DNA of 64,000 nt from Mycolicibacterium fluoranthenivorans (GTDB taxonomy: Bacteria; Actinomycetota; Actinomycetes; Mycobacteriales; Mycobacteriaceae): positions 1 through 64,000 of the forward strand of contig NZ_JAANOW010000005.1 in the NCBI RefSeq assembly GCF_011758805.1, written 5' to 3'. This document shows positions 41,191-50,423 of this stretch, piece after piece. The notes beneath the pieces are model-generated. The model did no database searches and was not told the DNA's origin. It saw nothing but the letters and a program-made list of their open reading frames with translations. The stretch's first letter is position 1, and each line of letters opens with the position of its first letter. Position numbers and translations under genes: made by a program.

Positions 41191-41316
41191 TTGAGGAGCG
41201 CCCCGATCGATCGGGGCGCGCACTCGGATTTCACCACCATCATCCGGCCGATCGACGACGCCGCCGGCGTCGTCGTGGACGGCCGTCTGCCAGGAGAGGA
41301 CCGGCCGCCCGAATGA
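41191..41316 (+). CDS. Possible small gene or remnant before the CMD gene
   Basis: A 41-codon frame from TTG 41191 ends in a TGA that overlaps the next ATG by four bases (ATGA). Residues include SDFTTIIRPIDDAAGVVVDG. The coupling geometry suggests it was the end of a longer gene now lost, or a short coding leader. A 10-base-stem hairpin (41253-41275) lies inside. I recognise no family. Confidence 0.3.
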   Translation: MRSAPIDRGAHSDFTTIIRPIDDAAGVVVDGRLPGEDRPPE

Positions 41317-41900
41317 CCCGTGTCGACCCGCTACCCCCCACCCAGTGGCCGCCCACGATGCGCGACGCCCTCGCCGCGATGAATCCGCCGGTGCGGCGCC
41401 ATGCGCAGATCCCCACCGACGGCAGGCCCAAGGGGCTCAACGTGCTCGGCGCGTTCGCGTATCACCCCGAACTGGCGCGCGCGTTCTTCACGTTCAACGG
41501 TCACCTGCTGTCGGCGACCTCGCTGAGCCCGCGCCAGCGTGAGCTGCTCATTCTGCGGACGGCGGTGCTGCGGCAGTCCGAATACGAGTGGGCCCAGCAT
41601 GTGGTGATCGCCGGTGATGTCGGGATCTCGCGCAGTGAGATCGCCGCGATCACCGAGGGCCCGGACGCGTCGACGTGGTCCGAGGTCGACGCTGCGCTGC
41701 TGCGCACCGCCGATGAACTGGTCGCCGACGGCGTGATCGGCGACGCGACGTGGGCGACGCTGTCGGCGGAGCTCAGCACCGAGCAGCTCCTCGATGCCAT
41801 CTTCACCGTCGGCGCCTACGAGACGCTGGGCTGGATGCTGCGCAGCTTCGGCGTCGAACTCGACGCCGATGTGCGCGAGTACCTGGCCGGCCGGGACTAG
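41313..41900 (+). CDS. Carboxymuconolactone decarboxylase-family protein
   Basis: 195 residues with an AhpD/CMD-like helical core: SPRQRELLILRTAVLRQSEYEWAQH. The redox Cys pair of AhpD is absent, so it is not a peroxidase; the EYEWAQH motif suits the CMD-like or hydrolytic branches. The substrate is unknown. Its end overlaps the convergent gene by four bases. Confidence 0.83.
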   Translation: MTRVDPLPPTQWPPTMRDALAAMNPPVRRHAQIPTDGRPKGLNVLGAFAYHPELARAFFTFNGHLLSATSLSPRQRELLILRTAVLRQSEYEWAQHVVIAGDVGISRSEIAAITEGPDASTWSEVDAALLRTADELVADGVIGDATWATLSAELSTEQLLDAIFTVGAYETLGWMLRSFGVELDADVREYLAGRD

Positions 41901-42688
41901 CTCGGCGGTTCCGTCAGCACCTGAACCACTTCGTGTAAGGGGTCCGGGGAGGTGGCGATGTCACCGACGAACGGGTGCGCCAGTTCGAGCACCAGGAACA
42001 GATTCGTGGCGACCAACACGGCGACGATGAGCACCATCGGGTAGTGCATCACGGGCCGCTCCACGCCGTAGACGACCGCGGCGCCGAGCACCATGGCGCT
42101 GGTGATGAAGATGACCGCCCATAGTGGCCACGGCGGCCCGTCGTCGTTGCGCGCCTGCAGGATGCGCACGGTTCGCGCCTGAGCGATCTTGTCCAGGTTG
42201 CCGAATGACGTTGACAGGACGGTCTTCTGGGCATCGGTTGTGGCCTGCACCTGTGCGTAGGCGGTGCGCAGTTCGACCAGCGCGTGATCAGCGGCCGCGG
42301 ACCGTCGGTTGTCGCCGGCGGACCATTCGGCGATCGCGGCGTTCTCGTAGGTCAGCAGCGCAGTCCTGATGCGATCGCCGTCGGCGGGAGCGAATACCGT
42401 GGCGTCCGTTGCCATCTGCACCGCTGCGGCGCCCTCGGCCCGCGCATTGCCGTCTGCGGTGTTGATCTGACCCCACATCGACGAGACGACGAAACCGATG
42501 AAGAACGCGTAGACGAACCCGATGACCCCGTAGGTGAACCTGGTGACATCATTGTGCTCATCCTGGTTCAGCGCCGGGTAGCGGTGGCGTATCACCGTCA
42601 ACAGCAGGATCGCACCGCCGGCGATGACCGCGATCAAGATGAGCAGGAGCAGTCCCGCAGGGATGTGTTCCACCAGCCAAGCCGCCAC
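41897..42688 (-). CDS. DUF4239 membrane protein
   Basis: 263 residues. Two N-terminal transmembrane helices (about 10-30 and 50-70), a soluble helical middle and two C-terminal helices (about 185-245) match DUF4239, a bestrophin-like family. A transport or channel role is possible but untested. Confidence 0.78.
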   Translation of the reverse strand: MAAWLVEHIPAGLLLLILIAVIAGGAILLLTVIRHRYPALNQDEHNDVTRFTYGVIGFVYAFFIGFVVSSMWGQINTADGNARAEGAAAVQMATDATVFAPADGDRIRTALLTYENAAIAEWSAGDNRRSAAADHALVELRTAYAQVQATTDAQKTVLSTSFGNLDKIAQARTVRILQARNDDGPPWPLWAVIFITSAMVLGAAVVYGVERPVMHYPMVLIVAVLVATNLFLVLELAHPFVGDIATSPDPLHEVVQVLTEPPS

Positions 42689-42846
42689 CGGATCCTCCCC
42701 CTTCGTCGACTACGCACCTTAGGCGCCGGAGGCATCCGTGCGATGGCGATCCACCAATTGGTTTGCGAGCGGCTGATTCTCACCATGGCCTGGCCGCTGA
42801 CTCACTAGGCTGTACGGGTGGGCCGATCTCCGACAGGACAAGCGCG

Positions 42847-43818
42847 GTGAAGGCGATGGCCCAACGGACCTGGGCAGCCGGGGAACCGCTGGAACTGCTG
42901 GAGCTCCCCACCCCCGAACCCCGCGGGGGCGAGGTCCGGATACGGGTGCAGTCCATCGGGGTGAATCCAGTGGACTGGAAGATGCGCAGCCACGGTCCCC
43001 TGCGCTGGGCGGCCCGCCTCCTGGGGCCAAGGCCCCCGGTGATCGTGGGTGTCGACTTCGCCGGTGTGGTCGATGCCGTCGGCCCCGGGGTGACACGTGC
43101 CGCCGTGGGCGATCGGGTCGCCGGTGGCACCAACTTCGCCCGAAGACAGCGCGGGTCCTATGCCGACACCGTGGTGGTGCGCGAGGACCAGATCTGCCGG
43201 GTGCCCGATTCGGTGGATATCACGGTGGCCGGCGCGCTGCCCATCCCGGGCGTCACCGCGTGGATGTCGGTGGTGGAACTCGGCCGGATCCGGCGGGTGC
43301 CGACTGCGCAGCGTCGAGTGCTGGTACTGGGTGCTTCCGGCGGCGTCGGACAGCTCGTGGTGCAGATCGCCAAGCAGGAGGGCGCGTTCGTCGGTGGCGT
43401 GTGCTCAACCGCCAATGTCGAGCGGGTAGAAGAGCTCGGCGCCGATGTGGTCATCGACTATCGGCGGGGCGATGCCCTCAGCCAGGCAAAGGCGTACGGC
43501 CCGTTCAGCGTCATCGTCGACTGCGCCGGCGGATACTCCGGCCGCGGATGCCGCGCCCTGCTCGCCCCCGGCGGGCGGCACATCATGGTGGCCGGCGATG
43601 ACGCCGGCGCCGCACTTGCCCGACTCATCGCGCCACGGAAATCCAAGGGCATTCTTGGCAAGCCGACCGGGGCGCGACTCGAGCCGTTGATCGCCGCAGT
43701 GGCCGACGGCACCATGCGGGTGAGCATCGCCCAATGTCTACCGCTGACCAGCGCCGAAGAGGCCCACACCCTGAGCCGGACCGGCCGGCTGACCGGGAAG
43801 CTGGTGCTGGTGCCCTGA
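42847..43818 (+). CDS. Medium-chain (quinone-type) oxidoreductase
   Basis: About 323 residues from GTG 42847. The N-terminal GroES-like domain has GVNPVDWKMRS and GVDFAGVVDAVG, without zinc-binding Cys clusters. The NADP loop is LGASGGVGQLVVQIAK. It resembles zinc-free quinone oxidoreductases or enoyl reductases. It stands alone on its strand. The 141 bases downstream hold nothing I recognise. Confidence 0.88.
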   Translation: MKAMAQRTWAAGEPLELLELPTPEPRGGEVRIRVQSIGVNPVDWKMRSHGPLRWAARLLGPRPPVIVGVDFAGVVDAVGPGVTRAAVGDRVAGGTNFARRQRGSYADTVVVREDQICRVPDSVDITVAGALPIPGVTAWMSVVELGRIRRVPTAQRRVLVLGASGGVGQLVVQIAKQEGAFVGGVCSTANVERVEELGADVVIDYRRGDALSQAKAYGPFSVIVDCAGGYSGRGCRALLAPGGRHIMVAGDDAGAALARLIAPRKSKGILGKPTGARLEPLIAAVADGTMRVSIAQCLPLTSAEEAHTLSRTGRLTGKLVLVP

Positions 43819-43959
43819 GTGCGGACCACACAGGTTTCGATCAGCTGCCGGGTGGGGATCCCTGCCGAAGGCGCACGAGCCCAACCCGGGTGGTCTCCGC
43901 GCCAGGTTCCCCCGGTACAGACCCGCTGCCGGGGGGACCGCCCGCAGGCCGCGCCACCG

Positions 43960-44382
43960 TCAGGAGTAGTCCGCGGTGAGCCACCGGTCCGGACGCACCA
44001 TGAACAGCACGCTCTGCATGTCCTTCATGGAGTCGACGAACGCCCGCCCCCCTTCCTCGCCCAGGTACCGGATGGCGATCTCCTCCCGCGCCTGCAGCGG
44101 AGCGGGCTCGATGGTCTCGACGACACTGCCTTCGACGACGACGTATTGGTACGGCGGCTCTTCGTGCTGCACCACCAGTGTCACCGCGCCCGCCCGGGCG
44201 ATGAGCCGGGCCTTGCGCGAGGCCGCCCCCGTGTTGATCCGGATGAGACCCTCCGGGGTGTAGTCGTACCAGATCGGGACGCTGGCGGGCGGCCGTGCAT
44301 CGCCCGACGCCACGGACAGCACTCCGACACGCTTGGCCGCCAGGAACTCTTCGCGCTCTGTCTCTCCGAAAGGTCTGCTCAT
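43960..44382 (-). CDS. Pyridoxamine 5'-phosphate oxidase-like protein
   Basis: About 140 residues of split-barrel fold: RVGVLSVASGDARPPASVPIWYDY and RKARLIARAGAVTLVVQ. Mycobacterial members use FMN or F420; the fold alone does not tell. ATG 44382 is preferred over a start four codons upstream. Confidence 0.83.
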   Translation of the reverse strand: MSRPFGETEREEFLAAKRVGVLSVASGDARPPASVPIWYDYTPEGLIRINTGAASRKARLIARAGAVTLVVQHEEPPYQYVVVEGSVVETIEPAPLQAREEIAIRYLGEEGGRAFVDSMKDMQSVLFMVRPDRWLTADYS

Positions 44383-44422
44383 AGTGGCGAGCAACGCCGC
44401 GACGGCCCGGGCCTATTCCCGT

Positions 44423-44713
44423 TCACCGTATACGCAGAAAGCGCTCGTCGATCGCGCCGAGCATCCGCGTTGCCTCCTCGACACGTCGCAGCACCACCCC
44501 GATCCGACACGGCGGTTCGACATAGCCCTTCTCGTCGCAGCGGCGGCGCCAATCTGCTTCGGCTTTCGCAACTTTCGCTGTCATCGTGGCGATCTCCTGT
44601 CGGAGCACATCGGCGAAGAATTCTGCCTGCGCACGTTCAGCGGGCTGTACAAGCCGGAGCACCACCGCGTCACCGTCCGGGGTCGCCTCACCATCCGCGA
44701 TCACCTGGCACAA
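44423..44713 (-). CDS. Hypothetical protein
   Basis: 96 residues, mostly helical and charged, with a likely coiled-coil in QEIATMTAKVAKAEADWRRR. I recognise no family. It follows the DUF3349 gene by one base, suggesting co-translation. Confidence 0.6.
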   Translation of the reverse strand: MCQVIADGEATPDGDAVVLRLVQPAERAQAEFFADVLRQEIATMTAKVAKAEADWRRRCDEKGYVEPPCRIGVVLRRVEEATRMLGAIDERFLRIR

Positions 44714-44714
44714 C

Positions 44715-45023
44715 CTATTTCGGAAACGTCAGCGGGTCGTCTATCGGCCAGCCGGCCGCCAGCAGCCGGTGCTCGACGCGTTGCACGTCCTCGTGCGAGG
44801 GCATCTCGTCGGTGAGCTTGGTGATCGCCACCCGCACGTCGGTCCCGTGCGCCGGCCTGTTTCCCAACGCAATCAATTGAGTTGTCAGCGTGAGCACTTC
44901 GTCGTCCGACAAGCGCCGCCTCAACACGGCGACCAACGGGATGTAGTCGTCGGCTGGGACGCCCTCGGGATAACCGGCACGAAGGAATCCCAAGATGCGC
45001 GCCAGAACATCGGATAGCGCCAC
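44715..45023 (-). CDS. DUF3349 family protein
   Basis: About 102 residues from GTG 45023. [21 protein letters not shown] matches DUF3349 (Rv0543c-like), a small helical protein of unknown function. It forms a pair with the downstream hypothetical gene, divergent from phoU. Confidence 0.83.
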   Translation of the reverse strand: MALSDVLARILGFLRAGYPEGVPADDYIPLVAVLRRRLSDDEVLTLTTQLIALGNRPAHGTDVRVAITKLTDEMPSHEDVQRVEHRLLAAGWPIDDPLTFPK

Positions 45024-45179
45024 AGTTCCCCCTCGGCCATCCGGCCACATGTCAGCGTTGAAACCTTGTTAGCCGGAAAGCCCCATCGGGGGCAACTCCT
45101 TTCACCACCCAGCCAGATCGCATTCATGGTGAGTTCACCAAGTGCACCTGTCGTGGCGTTCAGCATCTACTGTGTGACA

Positions 45180-45827
45180 ATGCGCACCGCTTTCCAAGAC
45201 CAGCTCGACGGGCTGACCCAGATGCTCAGCGAGATGTGCGGGCTGGCTGGAGTGGCCATGGAACGCGCCACGCAGGCCCTGTTGCAGGCCGACCTGGTGA
45301 CCGCCGAGCAGGTCATCACCGATCACGACCACCTGGTGGACCTTCGCACCCAGGCAGAAGAGGCTGCGTTCGTCCTCCTGGCGTTGCAGGCGCCCGTCGC
45401 GAGCGACCTACGCCTGGTGGTCGGCTCGATTCAGAATGTCGCCGACTCCGAGCGGATGGGCGGGCTGGCGCTGCATGTCGCCAAGATCGCGCGACGCCGC
45501 CACCCCGGACATGCGGTACCCGAGGAGGTCGACGGCTACTTCGCCGAAATGGGCCGTATCGCAGTCGAACTCAGCAATTGCGCCCAGGAAGTGGTGCTGT
45601 CGGGCGATCCTCAGCGAGCCGCCCAGATCAGCCGGGACGACGATGCCATGGATCATCTGCACAAGCACCTGTTCACGGTTCTGATGGACAAGGAGTGGCA
45701 CCACGGCGTGGCCAGCGCGGTGGACATCACCCTGCTGGGCAGGTTCTACGAGCGCTTTGCCGACCACGCCGTGGAGATCGGGCGTCGGGTCATCTTTCAG
45801 GTCACCGGGCAGACCCCAGAGCTCTGA
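45180..45827 (+). CDS. phoU: Phosphate signalling protein PhoU
   Basis: 215 residues, two PhoU helical repeats with the metal-binding-type EEAAF and the second-repeat MDHLHKHLF. PhoU links the Pst transporter to the SenX3-RegX3 system and restrains the phosphate response; mycobacteria often carry two copies (PhoY1/PhoY2). No pst genes are adjacent. ATG 45180 is the natural start. Confidence 0.92.
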   Translation: MRTAFQDQLDGLTQMLSEMCGLAGVAMERATQALLQADLVTAEQVITDHDHLVDLRTQAEEAAFVLLALQAPVASDLRLVVGSIQNVADSERMGGLALHVAKIARRRHPGHAVPEEVDGYFAEMGRIAVELSNCAQEVVLSGDPQRAAQISRDDDAMDHLHKHLFTVLMDKEWHHGVASAVDITLLGRFYERFADHAVEIGRRVIFQVTGQTPEL

Positions 45828-46322
45828 GACCGGCCGGCCGCCGGGCCGATACCGGGGTCGTAAAGGCGACCAGCCTAAGCGAACTGTAAATGTTCTCTGA
45901 GATTCTCGCCCGGCAATAGGGCGGCGAGCAGGCGTTTTACCTGCGGCCGCGGGGTCGCCTGCGACTCGCGATACCTCCGCGCCGCCGAACGAATCTTGCC
46001 CCTGAGGCCAGGGCGGCGACGTCTTCGGATCAGACGAGACTCCGTCCGAATTCGCCAGCCATCGCGCGTCCCGACACTCTGAGACCACACCCGATGCATG
46101 CGCGCGGGAGGCGACGTCCCAAAACTGGGAATCTACTGTGCATTAGCGGCCCACGGGCAGATGGCCCTTCGGTTCGCACCGAGCGCGATGCAGCTTTCCG
46201 CGAATGTTGCCATAACTCGACTTACCGATGCCTGATAAGAATCGGAATCATCGACCGATCCTTTGCCGAATTACGAGCATCAGGTACTGAATGCGGCCAC
46301 CTTAATGCGCAATATGGATAAT
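45828..46322. other. Intergenic region after phoU
   Basis: About 500 bases with no credible gene. The phoU-proximal half is G+C rich with short inverted repeats. From about 46185 it becomes markedly AT-rich compared with its surroundings, leading into a promoter for the glycoside hydrolase gene. Confidence 0.6.
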
Positions 46323-46351
46323 TTGCCAATTTGCTGTTGCCCACATAACTT
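46323..46351 (+). promoter_or_regulatory. SigA-type promoter for the secreted glycoside hydrolase
   Basis: TTGCCA (46323-46328), a 17-base spacer and TAACTT (46346-46351) match a housekeeping promoter with one or two deviations. The predicted leader is about 50 bases, ending in a GAGGAGG ribosome-binding site before ATG 46411. Confidence 0.5.
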
Positions 46352-46410
46352 TTGGGCAAGAAGCTGGTCACGCGTCTGAATTGCTGCAGTTCAGAGGAGG
46401 AGTCGCCGTC

Positions 46411-48498
46411 ATGAGCCATGCGCTCAGGCATTTCCGAAGGATTGCCGTTCGTTCCGTAATTGCAGTGACCGCGGTAGCACTATTCGCAGCAACAACGAGT
46501 CAATATCTCTTGCCGACCACACAGAATGGTCACGCGCCGACCGTGCGGCAGGCCTCGTACGACATCGTCAATACGACGGCCATCGACGAGTCCCCGACCA
46601 CGATCGGCATTGCCGAGTCGAACCTGTACTCGATGAGCAACGCCGAGATCGACAAGGCACTGGACAAGATGCTGTCGCTCGGCGTCACCAATGTCCGTGT
46701 CGGCGTGTTCTGGCTGAACATCCAGCCGACGAGTGCCACCAAGTACAACTGGGCCAAGACCGACTACATCGTGAAGGCGGCCTCCGATCGCGGGATGGGC
46801 ATTCTCGGCGTGCTCAACAAGACCCCGCCATGGGCTGGTTCCCTGGGTAACGGCCATCCCGACCCGGACACCTACGCCCAGTTCGCCGCGACCGTCGCCG
46901 AGCGGTACGCGGGCAAGATCTCGGCCTACGAGATCTGGAACGAGCCCAACGGATTCCTGGAATGGAACCCCGTCAGCGCGGCCTCCTACACCGAGATGCT
47001 CAAGAAGGCCTACACGGCGATCAAGACGGTCGCCGCGAGTACCAATCAGGACATCAAGGTGATCGGTGGTGTCGTCGGCGCCGGACTGACCCTGGGAAAC
47101 CTCACCCTGGACCCGGTGAGCTTCGTGACCCAGATGTACGCCAACGGTGCCCAGGGATACTTCGACGCGATCTCATTCCATCCCTACAACTACTCGGTGA
47201 AATTCAGTGCGGGCCCTGCCAATACGTGGCCGGGAACATCGGCACTCGCGCAGCTGCAGGCCATCCGGGCGCTGATGAACGTCAAAGGTGACGCCGACCT
47301 GAAGATCTGGATCAGCGAGTACGGCCAGCCCACGGTGAGCGGTACCGCGGCCGATCTGCAGAAGCAGGCCGACTTCATGGAGGACATGATCCGGTCCTGG
47401 CAGAAGTTCCTCAACGGCGGTCCCATCTTCATCTACAACGTCAAGGACACCGGCCCCGCCAACAGCACGAACACCGAACACCACTTCGGCCTGTTCGACT
47501 ACTCCTGGAACGAGAAGGCCGCCGCCGACGTGATCAGGAAGCTGATCCTGGAGTTGACCGGGCCCAAGCCGACAAATCCCACCAAACCCAAGCCGCAGAC
47601 CGGATTGGCCGCCTTCGCCCACCAGCTAGCGTCCATGGTGGCGACGATCATCAACTTCGTGCCGATGACGGCCATGGCAATGATGAAGGCGGTGAAGAAC
47701 CTGCTCGGCGGGATCTTCGGTATAGCCAAGGTCGCCACCGCGGCGGCGCGCGTCGCAGCGGCCAGCAGCGAGGCAGACACCACCTCTGCTGTCACGGCGG
47801 AATCCGTCGAGAAGGCAACCGACGTCGGCGAGAGCGCATCCGCTCGGACGGCAACCACCGTCAAGCACGAAACCACCACGGCGACATCCGCTCTCGCTGA
47901 CACCAAGGCCGAAGAGAAGCCGGCAAGCACCGATGTCGACAGCGAGGCAACGAGTACCACCGCCGACCCCGTGGCCGAGGCGGAAGTGACCGAGCCGGCA
48001 ACCGAGGCGAGCGAGGTTGCGACCGAGCCGGAGACCGAGGCGACCGAGCCGAAGGCCTCCACCACAACGGCACCCGAGACTTCCACCGCGACGGAGTCGG
48101 CAACCGAGACCAACACCGGCACAGCGGCTGTCAGCGATCCGAAGACTGCGGCCGAGCCGGAAGCGAAGCCCGACACCAAGCCGGATACCAAGTCCGAGAG
48201 CACGTCGGGCACCAAGACCGACACCGACACCAAGTCCGAGACGAAGACCGAAGCGGGGTCCACCGCCGGGGCATCGCCGAAGACCGACGACGCCAAGGGT
48301 GACAAGGTCACCCGGCCCGGCGCCAAGTTCGGCCCCGGCATGAAGGGGACCAACCCCAAGAAGGGCGTCAAGCCCAAGCCCGCCCCCAAGCCCCGTACCC
48401 CCGAACCCGCCGTGACGTCGGAGGGCAGAGCCACCGCAGGGGCCGGCGCGTCGTCGGGCAAGGGTGATGCGTCCTCCGCGAAGAGCGAATCGGACTAA
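46411..48498 (+). CDS. Secreted glycoside hydrolase with long charged tail
   Basis: 695 residues. An N-terminal hydrophobic segment (about 10-30) directs export. A TIM-barrel catalytic domain (about 60-385) of the cellulase superfamily, closest in style to GH39 or GH5, follows. The acid/base Glu178 lies in WNEPN and the nucleophile Glu303 in SEYG. After a hydrophobic helix region (about 405-445), roughly 240 residues are Thr/Glu/Ala/Lys-rich with repeated ATEPE-like units and a basic Pro/Lys end. The tail could span or bind the cell wall. The sugar substrate is unknown. Confidence 0.85.
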   Translation: MSHALRHFRRIAVRSVIAVTAVALFAATTSQYLLPTTQNGHAPTVRQASYDIVNTTAIDESPTTIGIAESNLYSMSNAEIDKALDKMLSLGVTNVRVGVFWLNIQPTSATKYNWAKTDYIVKAASDRGMGILGVLNKTPPWAGSLGNGHPDPDTYAQFAATVAERYAGKISAYEIWNEPNGFLEWNPVSAASYTEMLKKAYTAIKTVAASTNQDIKVIGGVVGAGLTLGNLTLDPVSFVTQMYANGAQGYFDAISFHPYNYSVKFSAGPANTWPGTSALAQLQAIRALMNVKGDADLKIWISEYGQPTVSGTAADLQKQADFMEDMIRSWQKFLNGGPIFIYNVKDTGPANSTNTEHHFGLFDYSWNEKAAADVIRKLILELTGPKPTNPTKPKPQTGLAAFAHQLASMVATIINFVPMTAMAMMKAVKNLLGGIFGIAKVATAAARVAAASSEADTTSAVTAESVEKATDVGESASARTATTVKHETTTATSALADTKAEEKPASTDVDSEATSTTADPVAEAEVTEPATEASEVATEPETEATEPKASTTTAPETSTATESATETNTGTAAVSDPKTAAEPEAKPDTKPDTKSESTSGTKTDTDTKSETKTEAGSTAGASPKTDDAKGDKVTRPGAKFGPGMKGTNPKKGVKPKPAPKPRTPEPAVTSEGRATAGAGASSGKGDASSAKSESD

Positions 48499-48636
48499 GA
48501 GCGGGGCCGATGGTCGCCTCCAGAGCGATGGGCAGTCCACGTTCGGGGCGAAAATCGAAAGCGCAGCAGACATCTCGCCAGATTGGTCGTTCGGCCGTCT
48601 GGCCGCGAGGTAATTCACCACGCGGGGCCTCCAGCA

Positions 48637-48805
48637 CAATCTGGGCAGCGGCGAGTACGTCGATCAGACCGCACTCCCGCAGGCAGGCAAGGTGTTTGGA
48701 GACGGTGGACTGAACCAGCCCCACCGCCTGTACCAGCTCGACCCGCGGTAGGTCCGCCGGCACTGCCTGGCGATGCCATAGCAGTCCGGTCGATAAAAGG
48801 ACCAT
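48637..48805 (-). pseudogene. ArsR-family regulator fragment
   Basis: On the minus strand a frame reads LVQAVGLVQSTVSKHLACLRECGLIDV, a typical ArsR recognition helix and wing start. The expected N-terminal helices (ADPTRLxLL type) and the wing after CGLIDV are missing. It appears to be a truncated regulator. It lies in a 386-base gap ahead of the copper-type genes, so it may have controlled them. Confidence 0.5.
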
Positions 48806-48884
48806 CGGCCCTACTACCTAGCGCACGGCCCGCGCATGCTGGCCCCACAACGAGTACGACAGGCGTGGCGTTTGGGAGGCAGCG

Positions 48885-49160
48885 ATGTGTGGATACGGGT
48901 GGGGCAATGGATGGCACAGCAGCTGGGGCTGGGGCGGCGTCGTGATGAGTGTGCTGATGGTGCTGCTGGTCGTGGCCGTGGTGGTGGCGATCATCTTCGC
49001 CGTGCGTTACCTGTCGGGCAGCGCGAGCCTTCACCATCGAGGCGGTGCGGGCCCAGAGGGCATGCGTGCCGAAGACCGACTGGCCGACCGTTTCGCGCGA
49101 GGTGAGATCGACGGTGACGAGTTCCGGCAGCGCATGGCTCTGCTGCGCGAACACCGCTGA
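48885..49160 (+). CDS. SHOCT-domain membrane protein
   Basis: 91 residues. A Trp/Gly-rich N-terminus (GYGWGNGWHSSWGWGG) precedes one transmembrane helix (about 20-43). The C-terminus AEDRLADRFARGEIDGDEFRQR is a SHOCT motif. SHOCT proteins often accompany metal-export genes. It lies five bases before the cupredoxin gene, forming one unit. Confidence 0.85.
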   Translation: MCGYGWGNGWHSSWGWGGVVMSVLMVLLVVAVVVAIIFAVRYLSGSASLHHRGGAGPEGMRAEDRLADRFARGEIDGDEFRQRMALLREHR

Positions 49161-49165
49161 CCGCC

Positions 49166-49873
49166 ATGATGACTCTTCGCAGATCGCGCGATTTGACTAT
49201 CGCCCTCACGGCGTTGGTCGTCGCCATAGTCTGCGCAGCGGCACTGAGCATCGGAATAGTCATGCGGCACAACCAGATAGCTGCGAGCCCGCCGTATCCG
49301 CCGGGCTTCGGAATGGGTCCAGGGATGATGACGGGTCCCGGCGTGATGGGACCTGGGCGGTCTCCTGTGATCCCGTCATGCTCCGCGCCCGCGTTGCCGG
49401 GCACCGTTGTCGACATCACCCTCGCCGATATGCACGGGATGATGGGACCGGGCGGCATGATGGGGCCGGGCCGAACCGGCGATCAAGGCGCGCCGATGGG
49501 CATGATCGGGATGATGCGCATCCTCATCAATCCGGCCACCGTTCCGCCGGGACAGGTGTCCTTTCGAGTGACCAATGCCGGTGCCTTGAACCACGAATTG
49601 GTCGTCCTGCCTCTCGCGAAGGGCCAGTACCCCGGCCAGCGGGCCATCGGTCCAGACGGCAAGGTCGATGAGGCAGGCAGCCTTGGTGAAGCCTCACGCT
49701 CCTGCGGTGCTGACAAAGGTGACGACAACGCGACCAACACCGGCATTGCCTCAGGGGCCAGCGGGTGGACCACGGTGAACCTGACACCGGGACGCTACGA
49801 GTTGATCTGCAACATCACCGGTCACTACTGGACCGGCATGTACGCCGAGTTGGATGTCAGCCCAATCGCGTAA
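49166..49873 (+). CDS. Exported cupredoxin-like protein, Met-rich
   Basis: 235 residues. A hydrophobic N-terminus (about 12-32) exports or anchors it. A Gly/Met/Pro region with MGPGMM-like units follows. The C-terminal cupredoxin domain has the type-1 copper ligands: His in NHELVV and Cys, His and Met in CNITGHYWTGM. It resembles sulfocyanin-type proteins. Its role is probably periplasmic copper binding or electron transfer. Confidence 0.85.
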   Translation: MMTLRRSRDLTIALTALVVAIVCAAALSIGIVMRHNQIAASPPYPPGFGMGPGMMTGPGVMGPGRSPVIPSCSAPALPGTVVDITLADMHGMMGPGGMMGPGRTGDQGAPMGMIGMMRILINPATVPPGQVSFRVTNAGALNHELVVLPLAKGQYPGQRAIGPDGKVDEAGSLGEASRSCGADKGDDNATNTGIASGASGWTTVNLTPGRYELICNITGHYWTGMYAELDVSPIA

Positions 49874-49915
49874 CTCCTCGCAGCACGCTCAGACGGACGA
49901 GAAGGGGAGAAGATC

Positions 49916-50245
49916 ATGGTCAGCGCCACAACATGGACAGTCACCAGCGCCGCAATCGTCGCGCTTACCGGCTCGATGCTGTGGGCCGCGCCTAGTGGGG
50001 GTACCGCCGGAAGTGACCTGTCGGCACCTGCGCCGTCCTCCGTCTCTCGAAGCCCCTATCCGGCCCAGGGTCCAAATCCGCTAGACCCGCCAGGATGTTG
50101 GGACACTGACGGCATCTGGCATCCCGACTGCTGGGGTCCCGGACAATGGGCACCCGGGCCGTACGGCCCGGGGCAGTACGGCCCTGCACAGTCGGGTCCA
50201 GGAATGATGGGTCCCGGCATGATGGGTCCCGGAGAGTGGGGCTGA
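49916..50245 (+). CDS. Exported Gly/Pro/Met-rich small protein
   Basis: 109 residues with a signal-like helix (about 8-25). The mature part is rich in Gly, Pro, Trp and Met and ends in repeated GPGMMGPG. The repeat matches the Met-rich region of the neighbouring cupredoxin, which suggests shared copper binding. It is the last gene of the unit. No family is recognised. Confidence 0.7.
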   Translation: MVSATTWTVTSAAIVALTGSMLWAAPSGGTAGSDLSAPAPSSVSRSPYPAQGPNPLDPPGCWDTDGIWHPDCWGPGQWAPGPYGPGQYGPAQSGPGMMGPGMMGPGEWG

Positions 50246-50423
50246 GGGGGACCCAGTTGATGGTCCAGCTGATCCGTGCCCGCGGTTATATGCAGCGACG
50301 GTTGACCTACTCTGCTTCGGCGGCAACAACCATCGAAACCGGCATCACTGATACCGCCTCACCCACACCAGAGCCCGCCACGACCCACACTGAGCCACGA
50401 TCCCCTATTGCCCAGCGTGGGGC

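Noticed and set aside
47499..48461. Minus-strand Val/Ser/Ala-rich frame
   Set aside because: Antisense of the low-complexity tail of the glycoside hydrolase.
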